A DNA stretch of 26,088 nt from Acidimicrobiia bacterium UBA5794 (lineage in GTDB: Bacteria; Actinomycetota; Acidimicrobiia; Spongiisociales; UBA5794). The position numbers and the translations under genes were made by a program. The notes beneath the pieces were generated by a model. The model had not been told where the DNA came from, searched no databases, and saw nothing but the letters and a program-made list of their open reading frames with translations. Shown piece by piece: positions 1 to 6,483 of the stretch; position 1 is the first letter of the stretch, and every line of letters starts with the position of its first letter. The DNA lies in contig DIDS01000003.1 in assembly GCA_002418265.1 (NCBI GenBank), forward strand, positions 1-26,088, given 5' to 3'.

Positions 1-613
1 AGCTGGGGGCTATTCCCGTGGCGAGCAGGTTGAGTGCATCGGCGAGGCCGCTGGCGTCCGGGTGTTCAGGAGCGCCGAGGCTTGCCCTTCCTTGACGCAG
101 GACCATGAGGCCGAGGAATGCCGACCACAGGACGTCTGCGGTGAGCCGTGGATTTGTCACACCGTCGAGGTCTCCCATCAGGTCGGAGAGACGTCGAAAG
201 TTCTCTCCGGTCAACTTCTTGAGGTTGGCCATCACCTCGCTGTCGACAGACGTCGTCGACTGTGGTTGGGCCAGATAGGTCGACACGTGAACATACTCGG
301 GGTGCTCGCTCTGTACATCCCCGAAGAAACTCCAAACATCGGTCAGTTTCTGTCGAGATGGCTTGTCTGAGGCCAGGATCGTTTCAAGCCCGTCGGCCCA
401 GAAGTGGCAGGCCTCTTCCAGCAACGAGATCAGGATCTCGTCCTTGCTTGAGAAATAGAAGAACAACGTGGCTTCCGAGAGTTCACACCGGTCGGCGATC
501 TGGCGGGTCGTCGTTCCGCCAAAGCCGTGTTCGCGCACCAACTGTCGGGTTGCATCGAGGATGGCGCGCCGGCGACCCTCTCGTTCCCTTGCCCGACGCT
601 CGGCGATCCCCAT
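1..613 (-). CDS. TetR-family transcriptional regulator (3' end cut by window edge)
   Basis: The frame read right to left gives a TetR-type N-terminal helix-turn-helix (about residues 10-55, with GTTTRQIADRCELSEATLFF and then YFSSKDEIL), followed by a helical ligand-binding domain that runs off the window at base 1. The start is ATG at 613. A GTG at 619 would give the 4-bp GTGA overlap with the preceding BKACE gene that most other junctions in this operon show, so either start is possible. It is the last visible gene of the minus-strand catabolic operon. By its position it is the natural candidate to bind the twin palindromes at 6353-6387 and respond to a CoA ester or pathway acid. That link is inference; the family assignment is clear from the HTH. 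Confidence 0.9.
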   Translation of the reverse strand, partial: MGIAERRAREREGRRRAILDATRQLVREHGFGGTTTRQIADRCELSEATLFFYFSSKDEILISLLEEACHFWADGLETILASDKPSRQKLTDVWSFFGDVQSEHPEYVHVSTYLAQPQSTTSVDSEVMANLKKLTGENFRRLSDLMGDLDGVTNPRLTADVLWSAFLGLMVLRQGRASLGAPEHPDASGLADALNLLATGIAPS

Positions 614-615
614 CG

Positions 616-1491
616 TCACGCCCCGCGCAACGACAGCAATTGTCTTGCCTCATCGGGAGACGCCGGTTCAAATCCCAGCTCACGAATGATCCGAACTGCC
701 CGTTCGACGATCTGGCCATTCGATTGGGCGAGCTCTCCCGGACCGATGTACACGTTGTCCTCCATCCCGACCCGCACCTGGCCACCCATGGCGAGTACGG
801 CACCAATCATGCGGAAATGGTTCCGCGCCCCGATGGAGGTTACCTGCCACACGGCTCCCTCTGGTAGATGGTCGACGAGAAACACGAGGTCCTTCACGGT
901 CGAGGGGGTGATCTCACCCGGGATGCCGGTCACGAAGTTGACGAGCATTGGATGATCGAGGGCACCGATTCGATCAAGGTCGCGTACGTTGTTCATCATG
1001 CCAGCGTGGTAGACCTCAAGCTCGGGACGGGTGTCATGTTCCTGGAAGATTCGTGCAACCCGTTCAAGTTCCGCGTGGGATGAGAACAGTGGCACCCATC
1101 GATCGTTGATCCATCCCCCTTCATGGGGGTCGTGTCGTCCGAGCAAGGCACCTCCTCCGACGCTGAAAGACGCGATTTCTGGGGTGAGCGCCGGAACCAC
1201 GGCGATGCGCTCCTCGAGGGGGAGTCCAGCAACGGCACCGCCGGTCGTCAGGTTGATGACGGCATCGCATCCTTTGGCCTTGATGCCATCGACGATGGTA
1301 CGAAACACTTCGACGTCGGCGGTGGCCTTGCCCTTCTTGTCCCTTGCGTGGATGTGCAGGATGGCCGCCCCGGCCCGCCAAGCCTCAACCGCTTGGGCGA
1401 TGATCTCGTCGGGCTGCTCGGGAAGGTTCGGATTGGCCTCCTTGCCTTGTTGAGCGCCGGTGAGGGCACACGTCACGATGATTCGATTCAC
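616..1491 (-). CDS. Beta-keto acid cleavage enzyme (BKACE, DUF849 family)
   Basis: This family condenses a beta-keto acid with acetyl-CoA and releases acetoacetate and a shorter or different CoA ester. The founding member is 3-keto-5-aminohexanoate cleavage enzyme (Kce). The protein has the TIM-barrel signatures: HIHARD at about 46-51 (two metal-binding His), a TTGG motif near 82-85, and GMEDN near 242-246, whose Glu244 should be the third metal ligand. The length of about 291 aa fits the family. I chose GTG at 1491 because it overlaps the upstream crotonase stop as GTGA and follows GGAAAGGGGA; a TTG at 1509 is also in frame. In this operon it would act on a beta-keto acid made by neighbouring enzymes. 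The natural substrate cannot be read from the sequence. Confidence 0.9.
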   Translation of the reverse strand: MNRIIVTCALTGAQQGKEANPNLPEQPDEIIAQAVEAWRAGAAILHIHARDKKGKATADVEVFRTIVDGIKAKGCDAVINLTTGGAVAGLPLEERIAVVPALTPEIASFSVGGGALLGRHDPHEGGWINDRWVPLFSSHAELERVARIFQEHDTRPELEVYHAGMMNNVRDLDRIGALDHPMLVNFVTGIPGEITPSTVKDLVFLVDHLPEGAVWQVTSIGARNHFRMIGAVLAMGGQVRVGMEDNVYIGPGELAQSNGQIVERAVRIIRELGFEPASPDEARQLLSLRGA

Positions 1492-2309
1492 GATGATTCC
1501 CCTTTCCAATCGTCATCCTGCTTGAGCTGGGCATCTTTGAATTGGGCGTCCCGTTTTTCAAGAAACGACGCCATCCCTTCCTGTTGGTCCCTCGTGAGCC
1601 AGTTGAGGACCACAGTGTTGATCGAAAAATCTATGGCTGATTCGAGGTCGGTCGTCATCCACTTGTGGATGATCTCCTTTTGTGTTGCAAGGGCGGTCGC
1701 CGGCTTGGCCGCCAGGCGCCCGACGAGGGATTGGACCTCGGCCTCGAAGGCTTCCGGTGCAGCCACGGCGTACAGGAGCCCTCGGCGTTCCGCTTTTTCG
1801 GCGTCCCAGAACTCGCCGAGATACGCCAGCTCTCTTGCCCCCTGGATCCCCACCGCCAACGGCAAGAGAGCGGCCTCAACGATCGCCGGAATCCCGCGGT
1901 CGATGTTCGGAAGACCAAACCGGGATCGGTTCGTTGCGATCATGAAGTCACACGAGATCGCGAGTTCGAGACCAGCACCCAGACAAAGACCATCGATCGC
2001 ACAGACGATCGGGATCTCTTCGGTGCGCAACGTGAGGAACGTTCGATGAAGCTCCCTTCCGATGTCACGCACACCAAAGCCTTCCAGATCTTTGACGTAG
2101 GCAACGTCGATGCCGGCGCTGAAGGCCCGATCCGAGGCCGAATCGATGAGCACCACGGACGATTCGGGGTCCGCTGCCGCCTCTGAAACAGCGTGTGCGA
2201 TCTCGCGCAGCATCACCCCATTGAGGGCATTGAGCACCTCGGGGCGGTTCAGTGTGATCCGATACACCGGACCTTCCTTGGCGCAGAGAATTGTGGTTGG
2301 CTCGGTCAT
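1488..2309 (-). CDS. Enoyl-CoA hydratase/isomerase family protein with one catalytic Glu replaced by Asn
   Basis: A 273-aa crotonase-fold protein. The oxyanion-hole segments are visible: FSAGIDV (about 63-69) and LCLGAGLELA (about 108-117). Of the two hydratase glutamates, the first is present (Glu115 in GLELA), but the second position, normally PE, is LPN (Asn135), exactly 20 residues on. A protein with only the first Glu may not be a normal syn-hydratase; isomerase, hydrolase or lyase chemistry is possible within this superfamily. The start ATG at 2309 follows AAGGGA with 6 bases between. That ribosome site lies in the last unit of a 16-bp tandem repeat. The 3' end overlaps the BKACE start by 4 bp, which suggests translational coupling. 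Confidence 0.88.
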   Translation of the reverse strand: MTEPTTILCAKEGPVYRITLNRPEVLNALNGVMLREIAHAVSEAAADPESSVVLIDSASDRAFSAGIDVAYVKDLEGFGVRDIGRELHRTFLTLRTEEIPIVCAIDGLCLGAGLELAISCDFMIATNRSRFGLPNIDRGIPAIVEAALLPLAVGIQGARELAYLGEFWDAEKAERRGLLYAVAAPEAFEAEVQSLVGRLAAKPATALATQKEIIHKWMTTDLESAIDFSINTVVLNWLTRDQQEGMASFLEKRDAQFKDAQLKQDDDWKGESS

Positions 2310-2371
2310 GTTGTGTCCCTTGAAGTCAGTGTCCCTTGATTTCAGTGTCCCTTGATTTCAGTGTCCCTTGA
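2310..2371. repeat. 16-bp tandem repeat carrying stop codons and Shine-Dalgarno sequences
   Basis: The core GTGTCCCTTGA (plus strand) starts at 2313, 2329, 2345 and 2361, an exact 16-bp period over four units. On the coding strand each unit reads TCAAGGGACAC, followed in three of them by TGA. The unit at 2361-2371 encodes the C-terminal residues FKGH of the upstream crotonase, which stops at 2358. The last unit supplies the ribosome site of the next gene. Because 16 is not a multiple of 3, the units place TGA in all three frames. Confidence 0.9.
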
Positions 2372-3149
2372 ACTTGGGTGTCCGTTTCTCACGGAAGGCC
2401 AGGAGACCTTCCTGGATGTCTTCGCTCTGGCGGAGCGGCTCGGCGATCCGTTGCTCGAGGCGGAGTCCCTCCTCAACGGGCAGGTGGCGCCCTTCTCGTG
2501 CGGCTCGGCGAACCGCACGGACGGCGAGGGGGCCGTTGAGGGCGATCTGGGTCGCCATCTTCGTTGCGGCCGAGATCAGTTCTTGCGCCGGGACAATCGC
2601 GCTGACAAGCCCCGAGCGCAATGCCCGCTCGGCGTCGATGACGTCACCCGTGAGAAGCATCTCCATCGCCGTGGAGTGGGAAACCATGATCGGAAGCCTT
2701 TGGGTGGCCCCAGCACCCGGTATCAGACCCCACTTCACTTCCGGAACACCGAACGTCGCGTTCGGGGCGGCGATACGGATGTCGCACGCAAGGGCGATCT
2801 CGAGCCCGCCCGCGAGGCAGGCCCCGTTGATCGCGGCGATGATGGGCTTACCCGGATCAAGGTTGCGGGTGATTCCTCCCAGACCCGGCTGGGTGTCAGC
2901 ATTGTGGCGACGCTCTTCGGGTGTCATCGACGCGTACCACGAGCCGACCTCGGTGAGGTCCGCTCCGGCACAGAACGCCACGTCTCCAGCACCGGTGAGG
3001 ATGGCAACCCGCAGATCGGGATCTCGGGCGAAGTCATTCCAGACGTCGATCAACGTTTCGGTCATGGCAAGGCTGATGGCATTGCGTGCCTCAGGCCGAT
3101 CGATCGTCACGGTGAGGATGTGGTCTTTCTTGTCGGTGTGGATGGTCAT
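2358..3149 (-). CDS. Enoyl-CoA hydratase (crotonase family, both catalytic Glu present)
   Basis: This 263-aa protein is a canonical crotonase. FCAGADL (about 59-65) and the GGLEIALACD segment form the oxyanion hole. Glu117 and Glu137 (in GVPEV), 20 residues apart, match the two catalytic glutamates of rat mitochondrial enoyl-CoA hydratase. The motif WGLIPGAGATQRL follows, and the C-terminal helix ends in AFREKRTPKFKGH. It should add water across a 2-enoyl-CoA or carry out closely related chemistry. The start ATG at 3149 overlaps the preceding DUF35 gene as ATGA, so the two are probably translationally coupled. It is the best candidate for the hydration step in the minus-strand operon. The acyl chain it accepts is unknown. 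Confidence 0.93.
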   Translation of the reverse strand: MTIHTDKKDHILTVTIDRPEARNAISLAMTETLIDVWNDFARDPDLRVAILTGAGDVAFCAGADLTEVGSWYASMTPEERRHNADTQPGLGGITRNLDPGKPIIAAINGACLAGGLEIALACDIRIAAPNATFGVPEVKWGLIPGAGATQRLPIMVSHSTAMEMLLTGDVIDAERALRSGLVSAIVPAQELISAATKMATQIALNGPLAVRAVRRAAREGRHLPVEEGLRLEQRIAEPLRQSEDIQEGLLAFREKRTPKFKGH

Positions 3150-3583
3150 GGGTCGTCCTGTTCCACGATGAACCCCTCAATGTCGGTGATGCGACCGGTA
3201 CGGTCCTTGGCGAACATGGCCGTGACGCGAGCGCCAGGCGTCATGTTGATGGCTTCAGCGTTGACGGTTCCAGGGTTGATGGTTCCAAGGATTCGGTGAA
3301 CGATCGGGGTATCGGCTCCATCGAGGAGGATGAGCCCGAAGACGCCGTTACCGGGCTGGTTGGTCCATGCCTCAAGCGTTCCGTCGGGTCCGACCTCGAC
3401 GAGTTCGGTGACCGTGCGACTGCACGAGGAACAGAACGGACGGGGAGGCGCCGTCACCGTTGAACAGGATGTGCAGCGGGCACCGAGGATCTTCTGGTCT
3501 TCGCGCAGGGCGATGAGGAACCTGCTCCCGACCGTTCCCGCGGCGTAGGAGAACGGAAGCCTGATGGTGCTCTCAAGGATCAT
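3146..3583 (-). CDS. DUF35 zinc-ribbon/OB-fold protein (thiolase partner), copy 2
   Basis: A 145-aa protein with a rubredoxin-like zinc ribbon (Cys37, Cys40, Cys51, Cys54; CTSC ... FCSSC with PPRP between), followed by a beta-rich OB-fold region containing GTLEAWT, a GLILLDGADTP strand and GARVTAMF. DUF35 proteins bind thiolase-fold enzymes. Known examples are ChsH2-DUF35 with the steroid side-chain aldolase Ltp2, BbsA with BbsB, and the archaeal DUF35 that bridges acetoacetyl-CoA thiolase and HMG-CoA synthase. Two DUF35 genes next to two thiolase-fold genes suggest a multi-subunit complex here. ATG at 3583 overlaps the stop of the other DUF35 gene, and its own stop overlaps the next crotonase start. 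The exact substrate is not evident. Confidence 0.88.
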   Translation of the reverse strand: MILESTIRLPFSYAAGTVGSRFLIALREDQKILGARCTSCSTVTAPPRPFCSSCSRTVTELVEVGPDGTLEAWTNQPGNGVFGLILLDGADTPIVHRILGTINPGTVNAEAINMTPGARVTAMFAKDRTGRITDIEGFIVEQDDP

Positions 3584-4044
3584 GGCATCACCTCAAAGTG
3601 CATGATGTCATCCATTGCACCTTCAAGCTCGTCGCGCCAGACGGCCTGCACCCGAGCCCCGATCGTGAGCAGTTCCGGGTCGGCGGTGGCCATGTAGTGG
3701 TTGAGGGCCGTATCGGCACCGTCGAGTTGGATGAGGCCCATGCCGTAGGGGAAGGGACGTGGCTCGCCGGTGCGACCATCGATGATCGGGAGGTGGACCA
3801 CGGTCCATGCGACCAGCGTCCCGGTGTCGGCAACAGGCACCCATTCGGTCATTCGAACCCTGCAACGGCCACAGAACGGACGGGGCGGCAGGTACCGTCT
3901 CCCACATTGAGGGCAACGGATCGCTTCGATGAGGCGCTGTGCGATTCCGTTGAGAAACCGCTCCATCTCATCGCCGGAGGCGTAACGCCAGGACATGTCA
4001 AGCTCGATCGTCGTGTGGACGAACTCCGATGTTGGGCTGTTCAT
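3580..4044 (-). CDS. DUF35 zinc-ribbon/OB-fold protein (thiolase partner), copy 1
   Basis: This 154-aa protein begins with a helical lead of about 40 residues, then a zinc ribbon (Cys44, Cys47, Cys58, Cys61; CPQC ... FCGRC with LPPRP between), then an OB-fold domain (GTLVAWTVVH, MGLIQLDGADTAL, GARVQAVW). The start is ATG at 4044, which overlaps the thiolase stop as ATGA; an in-frame upstream ATG at 4080 would overlap the thiolase far more. It resembles copy 2 in layout, but the two are quite different in sequence, so this is probably not a recent duplication. The expected role is to contact the adjacent thiolase-fold enzyme and possibly help to orient or deliver the CoA ester. This is inferred from the family and from gene order. 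Confidence 0.88.
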   Translation of the reverse strand: MNSPTSEFVHTTIELDMSWRYASGDEMERFLNGIAQRLIEAIRCPQCGRRYLPPRPFCGRCRVRMTEWVPVADTGTLVAWTVVHLPIIDGRTGEPRPFPYGMGLIQLDGADTALNHYMATADPELLTIGARVQAVWRDELEGAMDDIMHFEVMP

Positions 4045-5261
4045 GGCATCTCCGATCGCAGGACGATGACGTCGCTCCATGCGTAGACCCCGTATCCGGT
4101 GGCCAGGGCCGTTCGTGCTCCGTCAACCTGTCTCCGCTCGGCTCGACCCAGCAACTGCGTCGATGCCTCTACGACACGAATGACCCCTGAGGCTCCAACC
4201 GGGTTGGTCGAAAGGACGCCACCTGACGGGTTGACCGGCAACTCACCATCCATCTGCGTGATCCCGTCGTCGATGAGGCGACCCGCCTGACCATCCTCAC
4301 AGAAGCCGAGTGCCTCGTACCAGGCCAGTTCGGCATAGGTTGCCGGTTCATAGATCTCCGCCACATCAAGGTCTCTGAGTGGTTTGGTGATCCCGGCCTG
4401 GGCGTATGCGGACGCTGCGGCACTGCGCTGGGCACGAGTCGTGACGAGGCGGCGATCGAGATCTCCCAGATAGGGTTGATCGTGGCGGGTGGCTGCCCCA
4501 TGGACCCAGGCCGCCGCCTTTCCTCGTTTCCGAGCCGTGTCCCGGGAAGCCACCACGATGGCGGCCGCCCCATCCGATTGGGGGCACATGTCGAGGAGGT
4601 GGAGCGGTTCGGCAAGCATGCGCGACGCCAGCACCTCATCGACGGTCAGGTCGGGCATCTGAAGGTGGGCATGTGGGTTGTTCGCAGCGTTTCGACGAGC
4701 CTTCACGGCGACCTGGGCTGCGTGCTCTTCGGTGACACCGCGTCCTGCCATGTATTCGGAAACGTATTGGGAGATCGAAAGTGCGAAGTTGCCAAGGGCA
4801 CCGGAGGCGACGGAGCGGTCCCAGAACGGGTCGACGAGGGCCATCCCCGTCTGGGTATGACCCTCGGAGTGTTTCTCGAACCCGACCACCAGCACGGTGT
4901 CAAAGATCCCTGATCCAGCCTGGTGGAATCCCGCGATGCAGGCACTGGTGCCCGATGTTCCGCCGGTCGCGACCTTGAAGACGGGTTTCCCGTTCCCGTA
5001 GGCGCCTTCGGCGACCCAGAGCTCGGGAAAGGCGCGACCCTCAAAGAGCTCCATGTTCGAGAAGATCACCGCATCAATGTCCTCGGGAAGGATTTCGGCG
5101 TCCTGGAGGGCCGCGTCGACCGCCTCTCTCACCAGCTCGGGTTGGGAGACGTCGCTGCGTTCCTTGGCATGATTCGTCTGGCCGGAGCCGATGATGGCTA
5201 CCGGTGTCATGGCTCTGGATGTCGTTTCCGGAGTCGTTTCGGGTGTCATTTTCGATGTCAT
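4041..5261 (-). CDS. Thiolase-fold protein, Ltp2/SCP2-thiolase-like, without the usual Cys nucleophile
   Basis: A roughly 406-aa thiolase-superfamily protein. The segment that normally carries the nucleophile (ACASGG in SCP2-type thiolases) reads TGGTSGTSACI, so Gly sits where Cys is expected; a Cys occurs six residues later. The C-terminal GHPxGATG motif reads TNPVGASG, with Asn for His. Loss of these residues together with DUF35 partners is the pattern of Ltp2-type aldolases, which cleave beta-hydroxyacyl-CoA side chains by a retro-aldol step using other residues; IYEPATYAELAWY supplies several tyrosines. The start is ATG at 5261, with GGAG upstream and an ATGA overlap with the previous gene. 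The first 20 residues contain a 12-bp repeat (TPETTPETTSR), and ATG at 5210 is an alternative start. Aldolase activity is inference. Confidence 0.88.
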   Translation of the reverse strand: MTSKMTPETTPETTSRAMTPVAIIGSGQTNHAKERSDVSQPELVREAVDAALQDAEILPEDIDAVIFSNMELFEGRAFPELWVAEGAYGNGKPVFKVATGGTSGTSACIAGFHQAGSGIFDTVLVVGFEKHSEGHTQTGMALVDPFWDRSVASGALGNFALSISQYVSEYMAGRGVTEEHAAQVAVKARRNAANNPHAHLQMPDLTVDEVLASRMLAEPLHLLDMCPQSDGAAAIVVASRDTARKRGKAAAWVHGAATRHDQPYLGDLDRRLVTTRAQRSAAASAYAQAGITKPLRDLDVAEIYEPATYAELAWYEALGFCEDGQAGRLIDDGITQMDGELPVNPSGGVLSTNPVGASGVIRVVEASTQLLGRAERRQVDGARTALATGYGVYAWSDVIVLRSEMP

Positions 5262-6334
5262 GGTGTCTCCGCCACCACGACCACCTGCCCTTGTCCCGCC
5301 GGGCCCCAGGTGCCGTGTGCAAGGCCACGTTCTCCCGTACGACCTTTGAGGGCGCGAACGACCCGAAGGAGCCGGCTGAGGCCGGAGATGACAGGGGCCG
5401 TGCCGGCAAAGAGGCCACCCCCGGGGGAGTGGGGTGCGGTTGTACCGATGCCGACTGCCTCCACAAAGAGTTCCTCCTCGTGGGGGAAGAGACACGACGG
5501 CTCCACGATGGCGAACGTCGGCTTGGTGACACCTGCAAGCGTGTAGGCGCGTTGGGATGCTCGTCGAAGTCCGGCCCAGTCGGTGAGCTCCCCGATCATC
5601 AGATGGTGGGGACCGACATCGTGACCGATACCGGCGATGCGCACATCTTCCTCCCCGAGGTTCCGATCTCCAATGTTGGGGTCACCGAGGATCACGGCGC
5701 AGGCACCGTCGCCGACCGGTGCACACATCCCGGCCCGCAGCGGAGATGCCACCACCGGTGATGCCATCACCCGGTCAACGCTGATCGGTCCCGCAATACC
5801 GCCCGTCGCCGCCGAGCGGCGGAGCGCGGCCGTCGTTGCCCACCGCGACACGGCATGTGGGTCGTGCCGGGCGAGCATGGCGGCCTGCAGGCCGGCAAAC
5901 GTGAGAAAGTTCACGCCGAGAGGCTGGAGGAAGATCGGATCCATGGCCCAGGCGGTCAGATCCCAATACGGCGCCATCGACGCCTTGCCGTGGGCGACAA
6001 CAAGGATTCTTCGGTATGCGCCTGCCATGATCTGATGGACGGCATGGACCGCCGCTGCCAGGCCGTCGGCGGCGATGCGTGTCTCTGGCTTCATGACGGC
6101 TCCAACCACCTCGGTCACCGCGATCGACGATGCGGTCAACCCATCGAACAGGTCCACCGATGCCGTCACGACCGCATCGATGTCATGCCATCCCAGGGCA
6201 GCATCCTCAAGGGCGGCTTCGACCACGGCCAGGACCATCTCAGGGATCGATCGCGGATCCTCGAACGTGACCTTTGTCTCGGCCGTTCCCAGAACTGATA
6301 CCAGCGCCCGTGACCGCTCATCAGGGGGTACCAC
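5258..6334 (-). CDS. Thiolase-like protein, probably non-catalytic partner subunit
   Basis: About 358 aa with the thiolase fold pattern, but with all signature residues missing. The nucleophile region reads IAADGLAAAVHAVHQ (no Cys), the GHP motif reads FAGTAPVISG (no His), and the C-terminal Cys-Gly-Gly region reads AHGTWGPAGQG. It is therefore likely to be a structural or regulatory partner of the next thiolase-fold protein. The start is uncertain. I prefer GTG at 6334, preceded by AAGGAG with 11 bases between, because it leaves the palindromes and promoter at 6353-6387 outside the gene. An in-frame ATG at 6433 and TTG at 6457 would put that control region inside the coding frame and have no ribosome site. 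It is the first gene of the eight-gene operon. Confidence 0.8.
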   Translation of the reverse strand: MVPPDERSRALVSVLGTAETKVTFEDPRSIPEMVLAVVEAALEDAALGWHDIDAVVTASVDLFDGLTASSIAVTEVVGAVMKPETRIAADGLAAAVHAVHQIMAGAYRRILVVAHGKASMAPYWDLTAWAMDPIFLQPLGVNFLTFAGLQAAMLARHDPHAVSRWATTAALRRSAATGGIAGPISVDRVMASPVVASPLRAGMCAPVGDGACAVILGDPNIGDRNLGEEDVRIAGIGHDVGPHHLMIGELTDWAGLRRASQRAYTLAGVTKPTFAIVEPSCLFPHEEELFVEAVGIGTTAPHSPGGGLFAGTAPVISGLSRLLRVVRALKGRTGERGLAHGTWGPAGQGQVVVVAETP

Positions 6335-6352
6335 CTGCGCTGCATCTCCTTC

Positions 6353-6387
6353 TGATTGACAATCACTCAAGAACTGAGTAATACTCA
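6353..6387 (+). promoter_or_regulatory. Near-consensus sigma70-type promoter overlapped by two 13-bp palindromes
   Basis: TTGACA at 6356-6361, a 17-base spacer, then TAATAC at 6379-6384 form a promoter pointing at the substrate-binding protein gene (start 6484). Perfect palindrome TGATTGACAATCA (6353-6365) covers the -35 box, and TGAGTAATACTCA (6375-6387) covers the -10 box. They share TGA-N7-TCA and agree at 9 of 13 positions. Their centres are 22 bp apart, about two helical turns. This looks like a double operator for a dimeric repressor such as a TetR protein. The minus-strand operon starts just to the left, so it may be controlled from the same sites. Confidence 0.7.
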
Positions 6388-6483
6388 AGCAACACTCGAC
6401 CTCAGTGTCAAGGCGAGAAGCCGAGGACGCCATCGATGGTTCGGTGGGAAGCGGCAACGAGAACTAGTGAGAAGGGTGCACAC

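Noticed and set aside
5262..5495. Longer N-terminus for the second thiolase (frame open to 5495)
   Set aside because: The extra residues are Arg/Pro/Gly-rich shadow sequence of the upstream gene, while ATG 5261 has a ribosome site and the 4-bp overlap typical of this operon.
6335..6457. Longer N-terminus for the first thiolase-like protein (ATG 6433 or TTG 6457)
   Set aside because: It would place a near-consensus promoter and two palindromes inside the coding region, has no ribosome site, and the added residues do not resemble a thiolase N-terminus.
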